Of a DNA stretch of 56,077 bases, positions 7,559 through 15,658 are shown piece after piece; position 1 is the first letter of the stretch, and every line of letters begins with the position of its first letter. Location of the stretch: assembly GCA_012517825.1 (NCBI GenBank), contig JAAYUG010000173.1, forward strand, positions 1-56,077. Direction: 5' to 3'. Source of the stretch: Bacteroidales bacterium (GTDB lineage Bacteria; Bacteroidota; Bacteroidia; Bacteroidales; JAAYUG01). Under the pieces are notes generated by a model, which was not told where the DNA came from, ran no database searches, and was given only the letters and a program-made list of their open reading frames with translations. A program made the translations under genes and the position numbers.

Positions 7559-9076
7559 TCATACCATCCCTTCCAGCACAGTAACTTCTCCGGAAGCAAC
7601 CCTCCCAAGGGCGTCCACTGCTTTCATAGAGTATTTGTGCGGTTCTCTGTCCTGAAGGGATTCTTCATAAATGAACGGATCATTCGTTATCTGCGGAGCA
7701 AAGGGTATTCCAGCAACTTTTTGCCCATCCCGCCAGAGTTCATACGAAGTGATGGGCGCATCACCGGCATAGGCTGTATGCCACTTCGCACGCACCAGCC
7801 TTTTCCCGTCCCTGTTTTCCTGTTCTACCGAGAAGGCCGAAGGCGGGGTAAGCCCGTTATATTCCATCTGAAAGTAATTGGTCTTCCCGTCTTTTACCCT
7901 GGCAGTCATTTTTTCAATTTCAATCCGGTCTGACTCTGACAATCCATCCGGAGCAATCTGGGCAGAAGCCATATTCTGCTCAATCTGGCATTCTTCGGGG
8001 TTGTTGCTGATTTGTCCTATTCCGATGATGGCAGTATGAACACCCGGTGTGGTAAGAGCGTATCGAATCAGCGATGTGGGGTTCAGATCCCGGTTGCGGG
8101 CAAACCGAACCACCTCATGCGGGCCTTGTGTCCAATGGGCAGGCTTGGTGTACATGGCTCCGTCGGCAAAAACCTTCATGGCAATGATTCCCATATTTTT
8201 TGCTCTTGCTACCGGTATAACATTGTATTGCATGTTGAACATCAGCTTGTCGTTGGGATTGATGGCTACCAGCATGGCATCCAGCAGATTCTCCCTGTCG
8301 CGCCGGATCATTTCCATCATCACCGCCGGATTATAATGCCCCGAGAAGCCAATATGGCGGATCAGTTTTTCTTCTTTCGGATTGAGTCCTGTACGATTGG
8401 TTCCATCACGAAAGTCCCGCAAAACAGCCAGAGCACCAATGCGTTCAGCTTTCGGGTCAGGGTCATCATATCCCGTATACAAAGCATCTACTTCCTGAAT
8501 GGAAGTTAAGCTGTGAATAAGAATCATATCCAGATAGGCATCGGGAGGGTAATACCCTTTCCCGTCACCGAAGATCTGAGTGAGCGACCGCCGGATATCA
8601 TCTGCTGTATGAGAACCTGGTGTACCGTTTGTCCAGTTGCTTACCCCCTCAACATTGTCTTCTCCTTTTCCCCACCGCAGATGGGTTTTGGTAGTGAGGA
8701 AAATGGAACGGCGCGCCTTTTCGCTGTAATTGGAAAGACCCGGCACCAGCCCCAGAATGCGGAAGGCTTCTCCGTAATGTTCCTGACTGCGCGCATAAAG
8801 ATTCGATGTGTCAAAGTAATTGACTCCTTTACGGTAAGCCTTTACAATGATTTCTGACGGAGTTATCCCTTCAGGAGTCCATTGAATGGAAGCCTGCCCT
8901 CCCAGACCCAACGTTGTGGCTTCAAAACCCGTCCGGCCTAACATGCGCTTCATCGGCTTTCCGGCTACCTCAGCCCGAAACCCGACAGCAGGAAGAATCA
9001 TTACCGACGCAGCTCCTGCAGCAGTGGTGCGAAGAAACTGCCTTCGGGTAAACGAAGGATTGTCCGGTTTTTTCAT
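7559..9076 (-). CDS. Tat-exported aldo/keto reductase with C-terminal Fn3-like domain
   Basis: NAD(P)H-dependent oxidoreductase of the aldo/keto reductase superfamily. A twin-arginine signal (TRRQFLRTTAAGAASVM, residues 10-26) predicts folded export. The barrel starts at KRMLGRTGFEATTLGLGG. The usual tetrad is suggested by FDTSNLY (Asp and Tyr), TKTHLRW (Lys) and LIHS (His). After the barrel (to about residue 400) the tail (PSAFSVEQENRDGKRL to the end) resembles a fibronectin type III module, with SYELWRDGQKV as a typical strand pair. That fusion is unusual for an AKR. It stands alone, convergent with the GNAT gene. Substrate unknown. Confidence 0.85.
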   Translation of the reverse strand: MKKPDNPSFTRRQFLRTTAAGAASVMILPAVGFRAEVAGKPMKRMLGRTGFEATTLGLGGQASIQWTPEGITPSEIIVKAYRKGVNYFDTSNLYARSQEHYGEAFRILGLVPGLSNYSEKARRSIFLTTKTHLRWGKGEDNVEGVSNWTNGTPGSHTADDIRRSLTQIFGDGKGYYPPDAYLDMILIHSLTSIQEVDALYTGYDDPDPKAERIGALAVLRDFRDGTNRTGLNPKEEKLIRHIGFSGHYNPAVMMEMIRRDRENLLDAMLVAINPNDKLMFNMQYNVIPVARAKNMGIIAMKVFADGAMYTKPAHWTQGPHEVVRFARNRDLNPTSLIRYALTTPGVHTAIIGIGQISNNPEECQIEQNMASAQIAPDGLSESDRIEIEKMTARVKDGKTNYFQMEYNGLTPPSAFSVEQENRDGKRLVRAKWHTAYAGDAPITSYELWRDGQKVAGIPFAPQITNDPFIYEESLQDREPHKYSMKAVDALGRVASGEVTVLEGMV

Positions 9077-9220
9077 TGGTTAAGAATTTGGTTGATGTTT
9101 GTTCTTAAAATTACAACAATTAAACGAATATTTTGTTGAATTACCATACCCTATTTTAACCCGCACACGGCATGAACATTCATTTTAAAATCATTTCTTA
9201 TCTTCGAAAAAAATTTATGT

Positions 9221-12200
9221 ATGTCATCCGACCCTCAAAAACCTTTCATTCTGATTGTCAGTGATTCTGCTGAACAAGCCGGCCGGCTAACAAAACTGCT
9301 GAAGGAACGATACAATACCGAAATGGCTCTCTCCCGCGAAGAAGCTCTTCAGAAAATCAAACTGCATCCTGATATTATTCTCACCTCCTCGCACGATTCA
9401 GTACAGGCGGCAATTGGCTTTTGCGAGGCGTTTAAAAAATCGCATTCAACCGAAAAAATTCCCCGGCTTCTTTTAATCCCTTCAGAGAAAGAGCACTCCT
9501 CTCCTCTTCCCGAAGAGATAGCTGATATCGTTCTCAATGAACCTTTTTCACCCGCTGAACTTTGGTCTGCTTTAAATGTCCTGCTCCGGATGAAAACAAC
9601 AGAACAAACCCTCAGAGCCAATACCATTCAGAATTTAATTTTCCTGAATTCTACCCCAACTCTGGTTTTCCTGAAGGATGAATCATTCAGGTACCTATGG
9701 ACAAATGAAGCATACGAAAAATTTCTCGGAAAAAAACGAAAGGATATCATTGGCAAAACAGATTCTGAACTTATGCCCGAGTCTCTGGCCAGTCAGTGCA
9801 GAAAATCAGATGAGGAGGCCAGTCGAAAGGGGAAAATGGTTTCCTTTCTCGAGCATTATGGTGAAAAATGGTATGAAACGCTTAAATTTCCTGTTCCCCT
9901 GGCAAAGGGGAAAACCGGCATTGGAGGTTTTATCAGGGATGTTACCTCCTTCAAAACGACAGAGGAAGAACTGAAAGCCAGGGAATCTCTGTTCCGCACA
10001 TCCCTTTACAGCATTGGCGATGCTGTTATCACAACCAACCGGCAGGGGAAAATAATGCATATGAATCCCGTAGCGGAAGAGCTTACAGGATGGAAAGAGG
10101 CTGACGCCAGGGGCAGAGAAATAGAAGAAATCTTTCGCATCGTAAACGAAGAAACCCGCCTGCCGGTCGAAAATCCGGTGGAAAGAGTGCTCAGGGAAGG
10201 CATTGTGGTAGGACTGGCCAATCATACCATTCTGCTGTCAAAAGATGGCAGGGAGATTCCTGTTGCCGACAGCGGAGCTCCCATCCGCAGCGACGAAAAC
10301 GATATTCTGGGTGTTGTCCTGGTCTTCAGGGATCAGACCAATGAAAGAAATTTTCAAAGGGAGATTCAAATACGGGAGATGAAAATCAGGGAATCACAAC
10401 TGCTGCTGAAAGAAATTCTTGACACAATTCCCGTGCGGGTTTTCTGGAAAGACAGAAATTCGGTTTATCTGGGCTGCAACAAACCTTTTGCCACCGACGC
10501 CGGACTGGAAAAACCGGAAAACCTGATCGGCAAAACCGATTTCGACATGGGCTGGGTGCAACAGGCCGAGCTTTACCGCCGCGACGACAAAGAGGTAATA
10601 GAAAGCGGAATCCCTAAACTTCAGTACGAAGAACCTCAGACTACCCCTGATGGAGGTACCATCTGGCTAAAAACCAGTAAAATACCCTTGCGGAATACAG
10701 CAAACGAAATCATCGGAGTACTGGGCACATACGAGGACATTACGGAACGGAAAAAAACCGAACTGGCCTTGCAGCAGTCAGAGAGCAACTTCCGACACAC
10801 CCTGGATGAATCGCCCTTTGGCATCCGGATTGTTTCCTCTGACGGAACAACAAAGTATGTCAACCAGGAATTTTTAAACGTATTTGGGTTCGGGTCCTTT
10901 AATGAATACCTGGATACCCCGATCAAAAGCTATTACACGGAAAAATCCCTTCTGGAACATGAACAGCGAAAACTGGCAAGGAAATCCAACCAATACGCTC
11001 AGGAAGAGTATGAAGTGGAAATTATCCGTAAAGACGGGAAACCGCGCATCCTGCAGGTGTACCGCAAAGGAGTTTTCTGGGACGGTTCTTTGCATGAACT
11101 GGTCATCTACCAGGACATAACCTCCAGAAAGCAGGCCGAGGAAAAACTCCGCCTGCTGGGAACATCCGTCGAACAAAGCCCGGTTTGCATATTCATTGCC
11201 AACCGGTATGGAAGAATCGAATATGTCAATCCGGCATTTTCATTAATCACCGGGTATTCCCGCGAAGAAGTACTCGGAATGAATCCGCGGATTCTGAAGT
11301 CTGGGTACCATGATAAATCATTCTATAAAAACTTATGGGACACCATTTTATCAGGGAAAGACTGGGTGGGCGAATTTTATAACAAGAAAAAGAACGGCCA
11401 GCTATACTGGGAAAGTACCATTATTTCGCCCGTTGCCGACGAAAGCGGAACCATTACGCATTTCGTGGCCATCAAGGAAGATATAACCACTCAAAAGAAA
11501 ATAACCGAAGAACTTATCCGGGCCAAAGAAAAGGCCGAAGAAAGCGACCGGCTGAAATCCGCCTTTCTGGCGAACCTTTCGCACGAAATCCGTACCCCGA
11601 TGAATGCCATCATGGGCTTCAGTCAGTTGCTGGAAGGAGAATCCTATAGCCAGGAAAAGAAACATGAGTTTGTGGAAATTATCCAGAAAAGCGGGCAGTA
11701 TCTGCTGTCGGTAATTGACGACATCATTGAAATCTCACGGATTGAAACCCGGCAGATTACACCTGCCCTTACCAGGGTGGATATTAACCAGCTGATGCAC
11801 TCACTCCATAAAAGATTACAGATTACCATCCCCGAAGAAAAAGACATCAGGCTGGTATGCGAATCAGACGACCCGGAAAAAAATGTCTTCATTGAAACCG
11901 ACGAGGTTAAACTCCAGCAGATACTGACAAATCTCATATCCAACGGAATCAAATATACCGAAGAGGGATACGTGAAATTCGGTTACCGCATTGAAGAAAA
12001 CAAGGGAATAGAGTTTTATGTCGAAGATACCGGCATCGGCATCGACCCGAAATACCACAACAGAATCTTTGACCGTTTCGGCCGGGTGGAAGGAGATGTG
12101 GCGGTACGCAAAGGAGGTCTCGGCCTGGGACTGGCCATTGCAAAAGCCTATACCGAACTGCTGGGAGGGACAATCCGCGTTGAATCGGAACCAGAAAAAG

Positions 12201-12670
12201 GCTCTATGTTTACCGTTTTCTTACCCTGCAAAATACATTCCGAAAGCATCAGGAAAGAACCAGGCAAACATCTTTCTCAATCAGCAGGTGAAATACAGTT
12301 GAAAATTCTTATTGCAGAAGACGATGATATTAATTTCTTCTATCTGCGGGAATTATTTACCCCGGAAAGGTTTACTGTTCTTCGCGCTTCCACAGGCAGG
12401 GAAGCCGTGGATATATGCCTGCAAAACAACGATATTGACCTGGTGCTGATGGATATTAAAATGCCCGGAATGAGCGGGACCGAAGCGCTGAAGGAAATCA
12501 GAAAAAAATGCCCTTCCCTGCCGGTAATTGCGCAAACCGCCTACGCTATGTCGGGCGATGAGCAGCGCATCCTTGCAGAAGGTTTCGATGGGTACATTGC
12601 GAAACCCTTAACTTATGATCACCTTATGGGAACAATTGAAACGGTACTTAAAAAGAAAAACCTGCTGTGA
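9221..12670 (+). CDS. Soluble hybrid histidine kinase: pseudo-receiver, five PAS, HisKA, HATPase, receiver
   Basis: An 1149-residue sensor with no membrane segment, so probably cytoplasmic. Residues 1-125 form a receiver-like domain in which the phospho-acceptor position is S56 (PDIILTSSHD) and the usual Lys is replaced in LNEPF, so it cannot work as a normal receiver. Five PAS domains follow at about 130-245, 250-375, 390-515, 516-645 and 646-765. HisKA has the phosphorylated H788 (SHEIRTPMNAIMGF). HATPase covers about 885-1005 (DTGIGID, GGLGLGLAIAKAY). The C-terminal receiver has D1078 (LVLMDIKMPGMSG). No output domain or separate response regulator is adjacent. It overlaps the next gene by 4 bases (GTGA). 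Confidence 0.92.
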   Translation: MSSDPQKPFILIVSDSAEQAGRLTKLLKERYNTEMALSREEALQKIKLHPDIILTSSHDSVQAAIGFCEAFKKSHSTEKIPRLLLIPSEKEHSSPLPEEIADIVLNEPFSPAELWSALNVLLRMKTTEQTLRANTIQNLIFLNSTPTLVFLKDESFRYLWTNEAYEKFLGKKRKDIIGKTDSELMPESLASQCRKSDEEASRKGKMVSFLEHYGEKWYETLKFPVPLAKGKTGIGGFIRDVTSFKTTEEELKARESLFRTSLYSIGDAVITTNRQGKIMHMNPVAEELTGWKEADARGREIEEIFRIVNEETRLPVENPVERVLREGIVVGLANHTILLSKDGREIPVADSGAPIRSDENDILGVVLVFRDQTNERNFQREIQIREMKIRESQLLLKEILDTIPVRVFWKDRNSVYLGCNKPFATDAGLEKPENLIGKTDFDMGWVQQAELYRRDDKEVIESGIPKLQYEEPQTTPDGGTIWLKTSKIPLRNTANEIIGVLGTYEDITERKKTELALQQSESNFRHTLDESPFGIRIVSSDGTTKYVNQEFLNVFGFGSFNEYLDTPIKSYYTEKSLLEHEQRKLARKSNQYAQEEYEVEIIRKDGKPRILQVYRKGVFWDGSLHELVIYQDITSRKQAEEKLRLLGTSVEQSPVCIFIANRYGRIEYVNPAFSLITGYSREEVLGMNPRILKSGYHDKSFYKNLWDTILSGKDWVGEFYNKKKNGQLYWESTIISPVADESGTITHFVAIKEDITTQKKITEELIRAKEKAEESDRLKSAFLANLSHEIRTPMNAIMGFSQLLEGESYSQEKKHEFVEIIQKSGQYLLSVIDDIIEISRIETRQITPALTRVDINQLMHSLHKRLQITIPEEKDIRLVCESDDPEKNVFIETDEVKLQQILTNLISNGIKYTEEGYVKFGYRIEENKGIEFYVEDTGIGIDPKYHNRIFDRFGRVEGDVAVRKGGLGLGLAIAKAYTELLGGTIRVESEPEKGSMFTVFLPCKIHSESIRKEPGKHLSQSAGEIQLKILIAEDDDINFFYLRELFTPERFTVLRASTGREAVDICLQNNDIDLVLMDIKMPGMSGTEALKEIRKKCPSLPVIAQTAYAMSGDEQRILAEGFDGYIAKPLTYDHLMGTIETVLKKKNLL

Positions 12671-15324
12671 GTGTGGATGAGACAACCTGCTCAAAGACAA
12701 ATCGTATACCGGCCGCAAAAAGAACGCCAAGCCCTGCTTTTCTTATTCTGGCCTTTGTAATCATCCTGCCTTCCTGCCATCCCGGATTTAACCCCAATCA
12801 CCCGGGAGCAGGGGTATCAATAGAACTGGCGCGGTACCGCCAATCGGATCTCCGGAACCTGCAGTATGACCTTTCTTTCGAAGTACCGGAGAAATTGTCC
12901 GAACCGGTTAAAGGATTTCTTTCGCTCCGCTTCATGCGAAACCGCTTATCGGACCCTTTGGTACTGGATTTCAGAGAAGACAGCCCGCGCATTCTTTCCG
13001 TCAGGCTGAACGGAAAATCCGCCCGTTTTGCTTTCAGGGATGAGCATCTGATAATTTTCCCCGGAAATTTCAATGCCTCTGCCAACAGGCTGGATGTTGA
13101 ATTTTTCGCCGGCGATTTGTCGCTGAACCGGAATGATGACTACCTCTATACTCTTCTGGTTCCCGACAGGGCGCGTACAGTGTTCCCCTGCATTGACCAG
13201 CCCGGACTGAAAGCCGTTTTCCGGTTGAAGCTCAGTATTCCCAGCCAATGGAAGGCTGTTGCGAACAGTCCACTGGCCTCGCAGGACACATTGCATACCG
13301 GCCGCACCGTGTTGCTCTTTCAGGAAACCCCGCCCCTGCCGGTTTACCTGTTTGCCTTTGCAGCCGGCCGGTTCGACACCATTTCGTTTCACGGCGCAAA
13401 ACATCCGATCGTCCTTTACCATCGTGAAAACGATGCACAGAAAGTCAGAAACAATGCCCCTGAAATTCTCCGCCTCGCTGATTCTTCCCTTCATTTCATG
13501 GAACAGTATACCGGAATTGCCTACCCTTTCCCCAAATACGATCTGGTGGTTATTCCTTCCTTTCAATACGGAGGAATGGAACATCCGGGATGCATTTTCC
13601 TGAATGCCGGCCGCATCTTTCTTCCCGAAAATCCTTCCCCCGACGACCTGCTGGCAAGGGCCGGTCTGATAGCGCATGAAACTGCCCACATCTGGTTCGG
13701 CGATTATGTTACCATGCCCTGGTTCGACGAAGTATGGATGAAGGAAGTATTCGCAGGTTTTATGGCCGATAAAATTACCGGGCAGTTGTTCCCTCAGGTT
13801 GATTTTCGGCTTCGCTTTCTCCTGGCCCATTATCCTCCTTCCTATGATATTGACCGCACACCGGGAACCAACCCGGTAATGCAGAAACTCGACAATCTGA
13901 ATAAGGCCGGATCACTCTACGGAAACATTATCTACCATAAAGCACCCATAGCAATTATGCAACTGGAACGACTGGCCGGAGAAGAAGTGTTTCAGCAGGC
14001 CCTGCAAAAGTACCTTTCGGAACATCCCTATGGTACTGCCGGATGGAAAGACCTTGCCGTGCATCTTCCTTCTCTTCGGAAAATTTCCATAAACGATTGG
14101 ACCAACGCATGGCTCTATGGTTCCGGAGTTCCTGAAATTGCCTTTCAAACAGAAGGAGATACAGAGAAACTCATTGTAAACCTGAGCCACCGAAAAACCG
14201 GCCGAAACGGCCCTGTACTGCCCCAGTTTCTTAAAGTGGCCTGGATCAGCAGAGGAAAAACCATTGCCTGCGACAGCATCTTTCTTTCCACACCGGCATC
14301 AGCACTGGCCTCTTCAGCCTCCTTCGCTTCCCGCTCTGTTCCCCTGCCCAACCCTGACGGAAACACCTACGGCATCATTCTGCCCGACAATAAGGTCATT
14401 GACTCCTGTTTTGCCTTCCTGCAACACAGTGATTACCTTCTTCCGGTAACACGTGCTTCGCTCTGGATTATGCTGTACGAAAACCTCCTGGCAGGATCCA
14501 TTCATCCGGAAACTTTCCTCGGGAACCTTCTCACCGCCCTGCCGGCTGAAAAAGAACCCCTTCTTTCAGCACAGCTTCAGAAATATCTCACACGGGTTTA
14601 CTGGCAGATGCTCCCTTCCGCCGTGCGGAAAAAATACAACCACCCGGTCGAAAATCTGCTGTGGAATGAGATACAGGGTGCAGACAAAAGCAATAAAAGG
14701 ACCTGCTTTTTTTCCTGGCTTTCGGTGATGGAATCAGATGAAGCAATGAATATCTGCCGGCAGTTGCTCGAAGGCTATCCTGCCATACCGGGATTTTTTC
14801 CGGATGAAAAAGACAAAAACCGTATAGCCCTGGAACTGGCCCTGCGCGATACAATACACTGGAAATCCATCCTGCTGAAAAGAATCGGGGAATGCAGTAA
14901 TCCGGATGAAAAGGCACGCATGCAGTTCCTTCTTCCGTCCCTTTCGCCAGAAATTGCAGAACGCGACAGTTTCTTTGCCTCCCTGAGCGATCCCCGGAAC
15001 AGGGAACATGAACCCTGGGTACTGTCGGCCCTTTCCTGTCTGCACCACACCCTGCGTCAAGACGCTTCAGTAAGGTACCTGCGCACCAGCCTTGAAATGC
15101 TGGAAGAAATCAGGAACACAGGCGACATTTTCTTCCCCGAACGGTGGCTCGAAGCAAGCTTCTCCCTGTACAATTCACCGGAGGTTATTACAACGGTCAA
15201 TGAATTTTTCAACAGCAACCCGGAGTATCCCTCTGATCTCAAAGCCAAAATTCTCCAGCAAACCGATATGGCATTCCGGGCTGAACGCATCATCAAAAAA
15301 TACTTCACCGAAAAATCCAATTGA
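12667..15324 (+). CDS. Lipoprotein M1-family (gluzincin) aminopeptidase
   Basis: Zinc peptidase of family M1. The zinc site is H337-E-T-A-H341 with the third ligand E360 (HEXXH-x18-E). G302-G-M-E-H306 replaces the classic GAMEN exopeptidase motif. The N terminus has a hydrophobic stretch ending in a lipobox-like IILPSC, so it is probably an envelope lipoprotein. The chosen start is GTG 12667, which overlaps the kinase stop as GTGA. No better ATG lies before the lipobox. About 500 residues after the catalytic domain are helix-rich, as in the family, for a total of 885 aa. The context suggests co-expression with the hybrid kinase. Confidence 0.9.
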   Translation: MSVDETTCSKTNRIPAAKRTPSPAFLILAFVIILPSCHPGFNPNHPGAGVSIELARYRQSDLRNLQYDLSFEVPEKLSEPVKGFLSLRFMRNRLSDPLVLDFREDSPRILSVRLNGKSARFAFRDEHLIIFPGNFNASANRLDVEFFAGDLSLNRNDDYLYTLLVPDRARTVFPCIDQPGLKAVFRLKLSIPSQWKAVANSPLASQDTLHTGRTVLLFQETPPLPVYLFAFAAGRFDTISFHGAKHPIVLYHRENDAQKVRNNAPEILRLADSSLHFMEQYTGIAYPFPKYDLVVIPSFQYGGMEHPGCIFLNAGRIFLPENPSPDDLLARAGLIAHETAHIWFGDYVTMPWFDEVWMKEVFAGFMADKITGQLFPQVDFRLRFLLAHYPPSYDIDRTPGTNPVMQKLDNLNKAGSLYGNIIYHKAPIAIMQLERLAGEEVFQQALQKYLSEHPYGTAGWKDLAVHLPSLRKISINDWTNAWLYGSGVPEIAFQTEGDTEKLIVNLSHRKTGRNGPVLPQFLKVAWISRGKTIACDSIFLSTPASALASSASFASRSVPLPNPDGNTYGIILPDNKVIDSCFAFLQHSDYLLPVTRASLWIMLYENLLAGSIHPETFLGNLLTALPAEKEPLLSAQLQKYLTRVYWQMLPSAVRKKYNHPVENLLWNEIQGADKSNKRTCFFSWLSVMESDEAMNICRQLLEGYPAIPGFFPDEKDKNRIALELALRDTIHWKSILLKRIGECSNPDEKARMQFLLPSLSPEIAERDSFFASLSDPRNREHEPWVLSALSCLHHTLRQDASVRYLRTSLEMLEEIRNTGDIFFPERWLEASFSLYNSPEVITTVNEFFNSNPEYPSDLKAKILQQTDMAFRAERIIKKYFTEKSN

Positions 15325-15658
15325 TCCGGAAATACCGGAAAACGGGTTTTCAATCCGGCCCTGTAACAGTGTTTCAGCCCTCTAATTCATCGGACAGGAT
15401 TACAGAAAGAAACCTGTAATTTATGCTGATGAATAAACAAGAATTTATAATGATCCAATTTCAGCCATCGGAACAAAAAAATGAAAAAACCAGGAACCAT
15501 ATTTCTTACATGCGATGTAAACAATTTGAATCGTTACGATTCGGTGGTCAGGAAAATTAGGATTAGCACAGTTTTTCGATATATCGTATAAGGTCAAATA
15601 CGGTATTTCCTGAAAATGGAGTACTTTTACATCCAAAATCAGTCATAATAAGGCAACG
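15325..15658. other. 334-base intergenic region upstream of the TonB receptor
   Basis: No credible gene. Directly after the peptidase stop is TCCGG-AAATA-CCGGA (15325-15339). A second hairpin, ATTACAG/CTGTAAT, lies at 15399-15420. Neither has a T tract, so termination here is uncertain. The two palindromes at 15528-15586 are listed separately. TACTTTTA near 15622 is one base off the TAnnTTTG box but has no convincing upstream box. Confidence 0.6.
15528..15586. promoter_or_regulatory. Two palindromic candidate operators before the TonB receptor gene
   Basis: GAATCG-TTA-CGATTC (15528-15542) is a perfect 6+3+6 inverted repeat, and CGATATATCG (15577-15586) is a perfect 10-base palindrome 34 bases further on. 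Both share the half-site CGAT and lie 73-131 bases upstream of the ATG at 15659, in a region without genes. This is the pattern expected of a dimeric regulator site. The regulator is unknown. Confidence 0.4.

Noticed and set aside
7559-9076. Reading the aldo/keto reductase as a potassium-channel beta subunit
   Set aside because: Tat signal and Fn3-like tail do not fit that family.
12946-13830. 294-codon minus frame opposite the M1 peptidase
   Set aside because: Antisense shadow of a gene with an intact zinc site; its sequence looks like a random translation.
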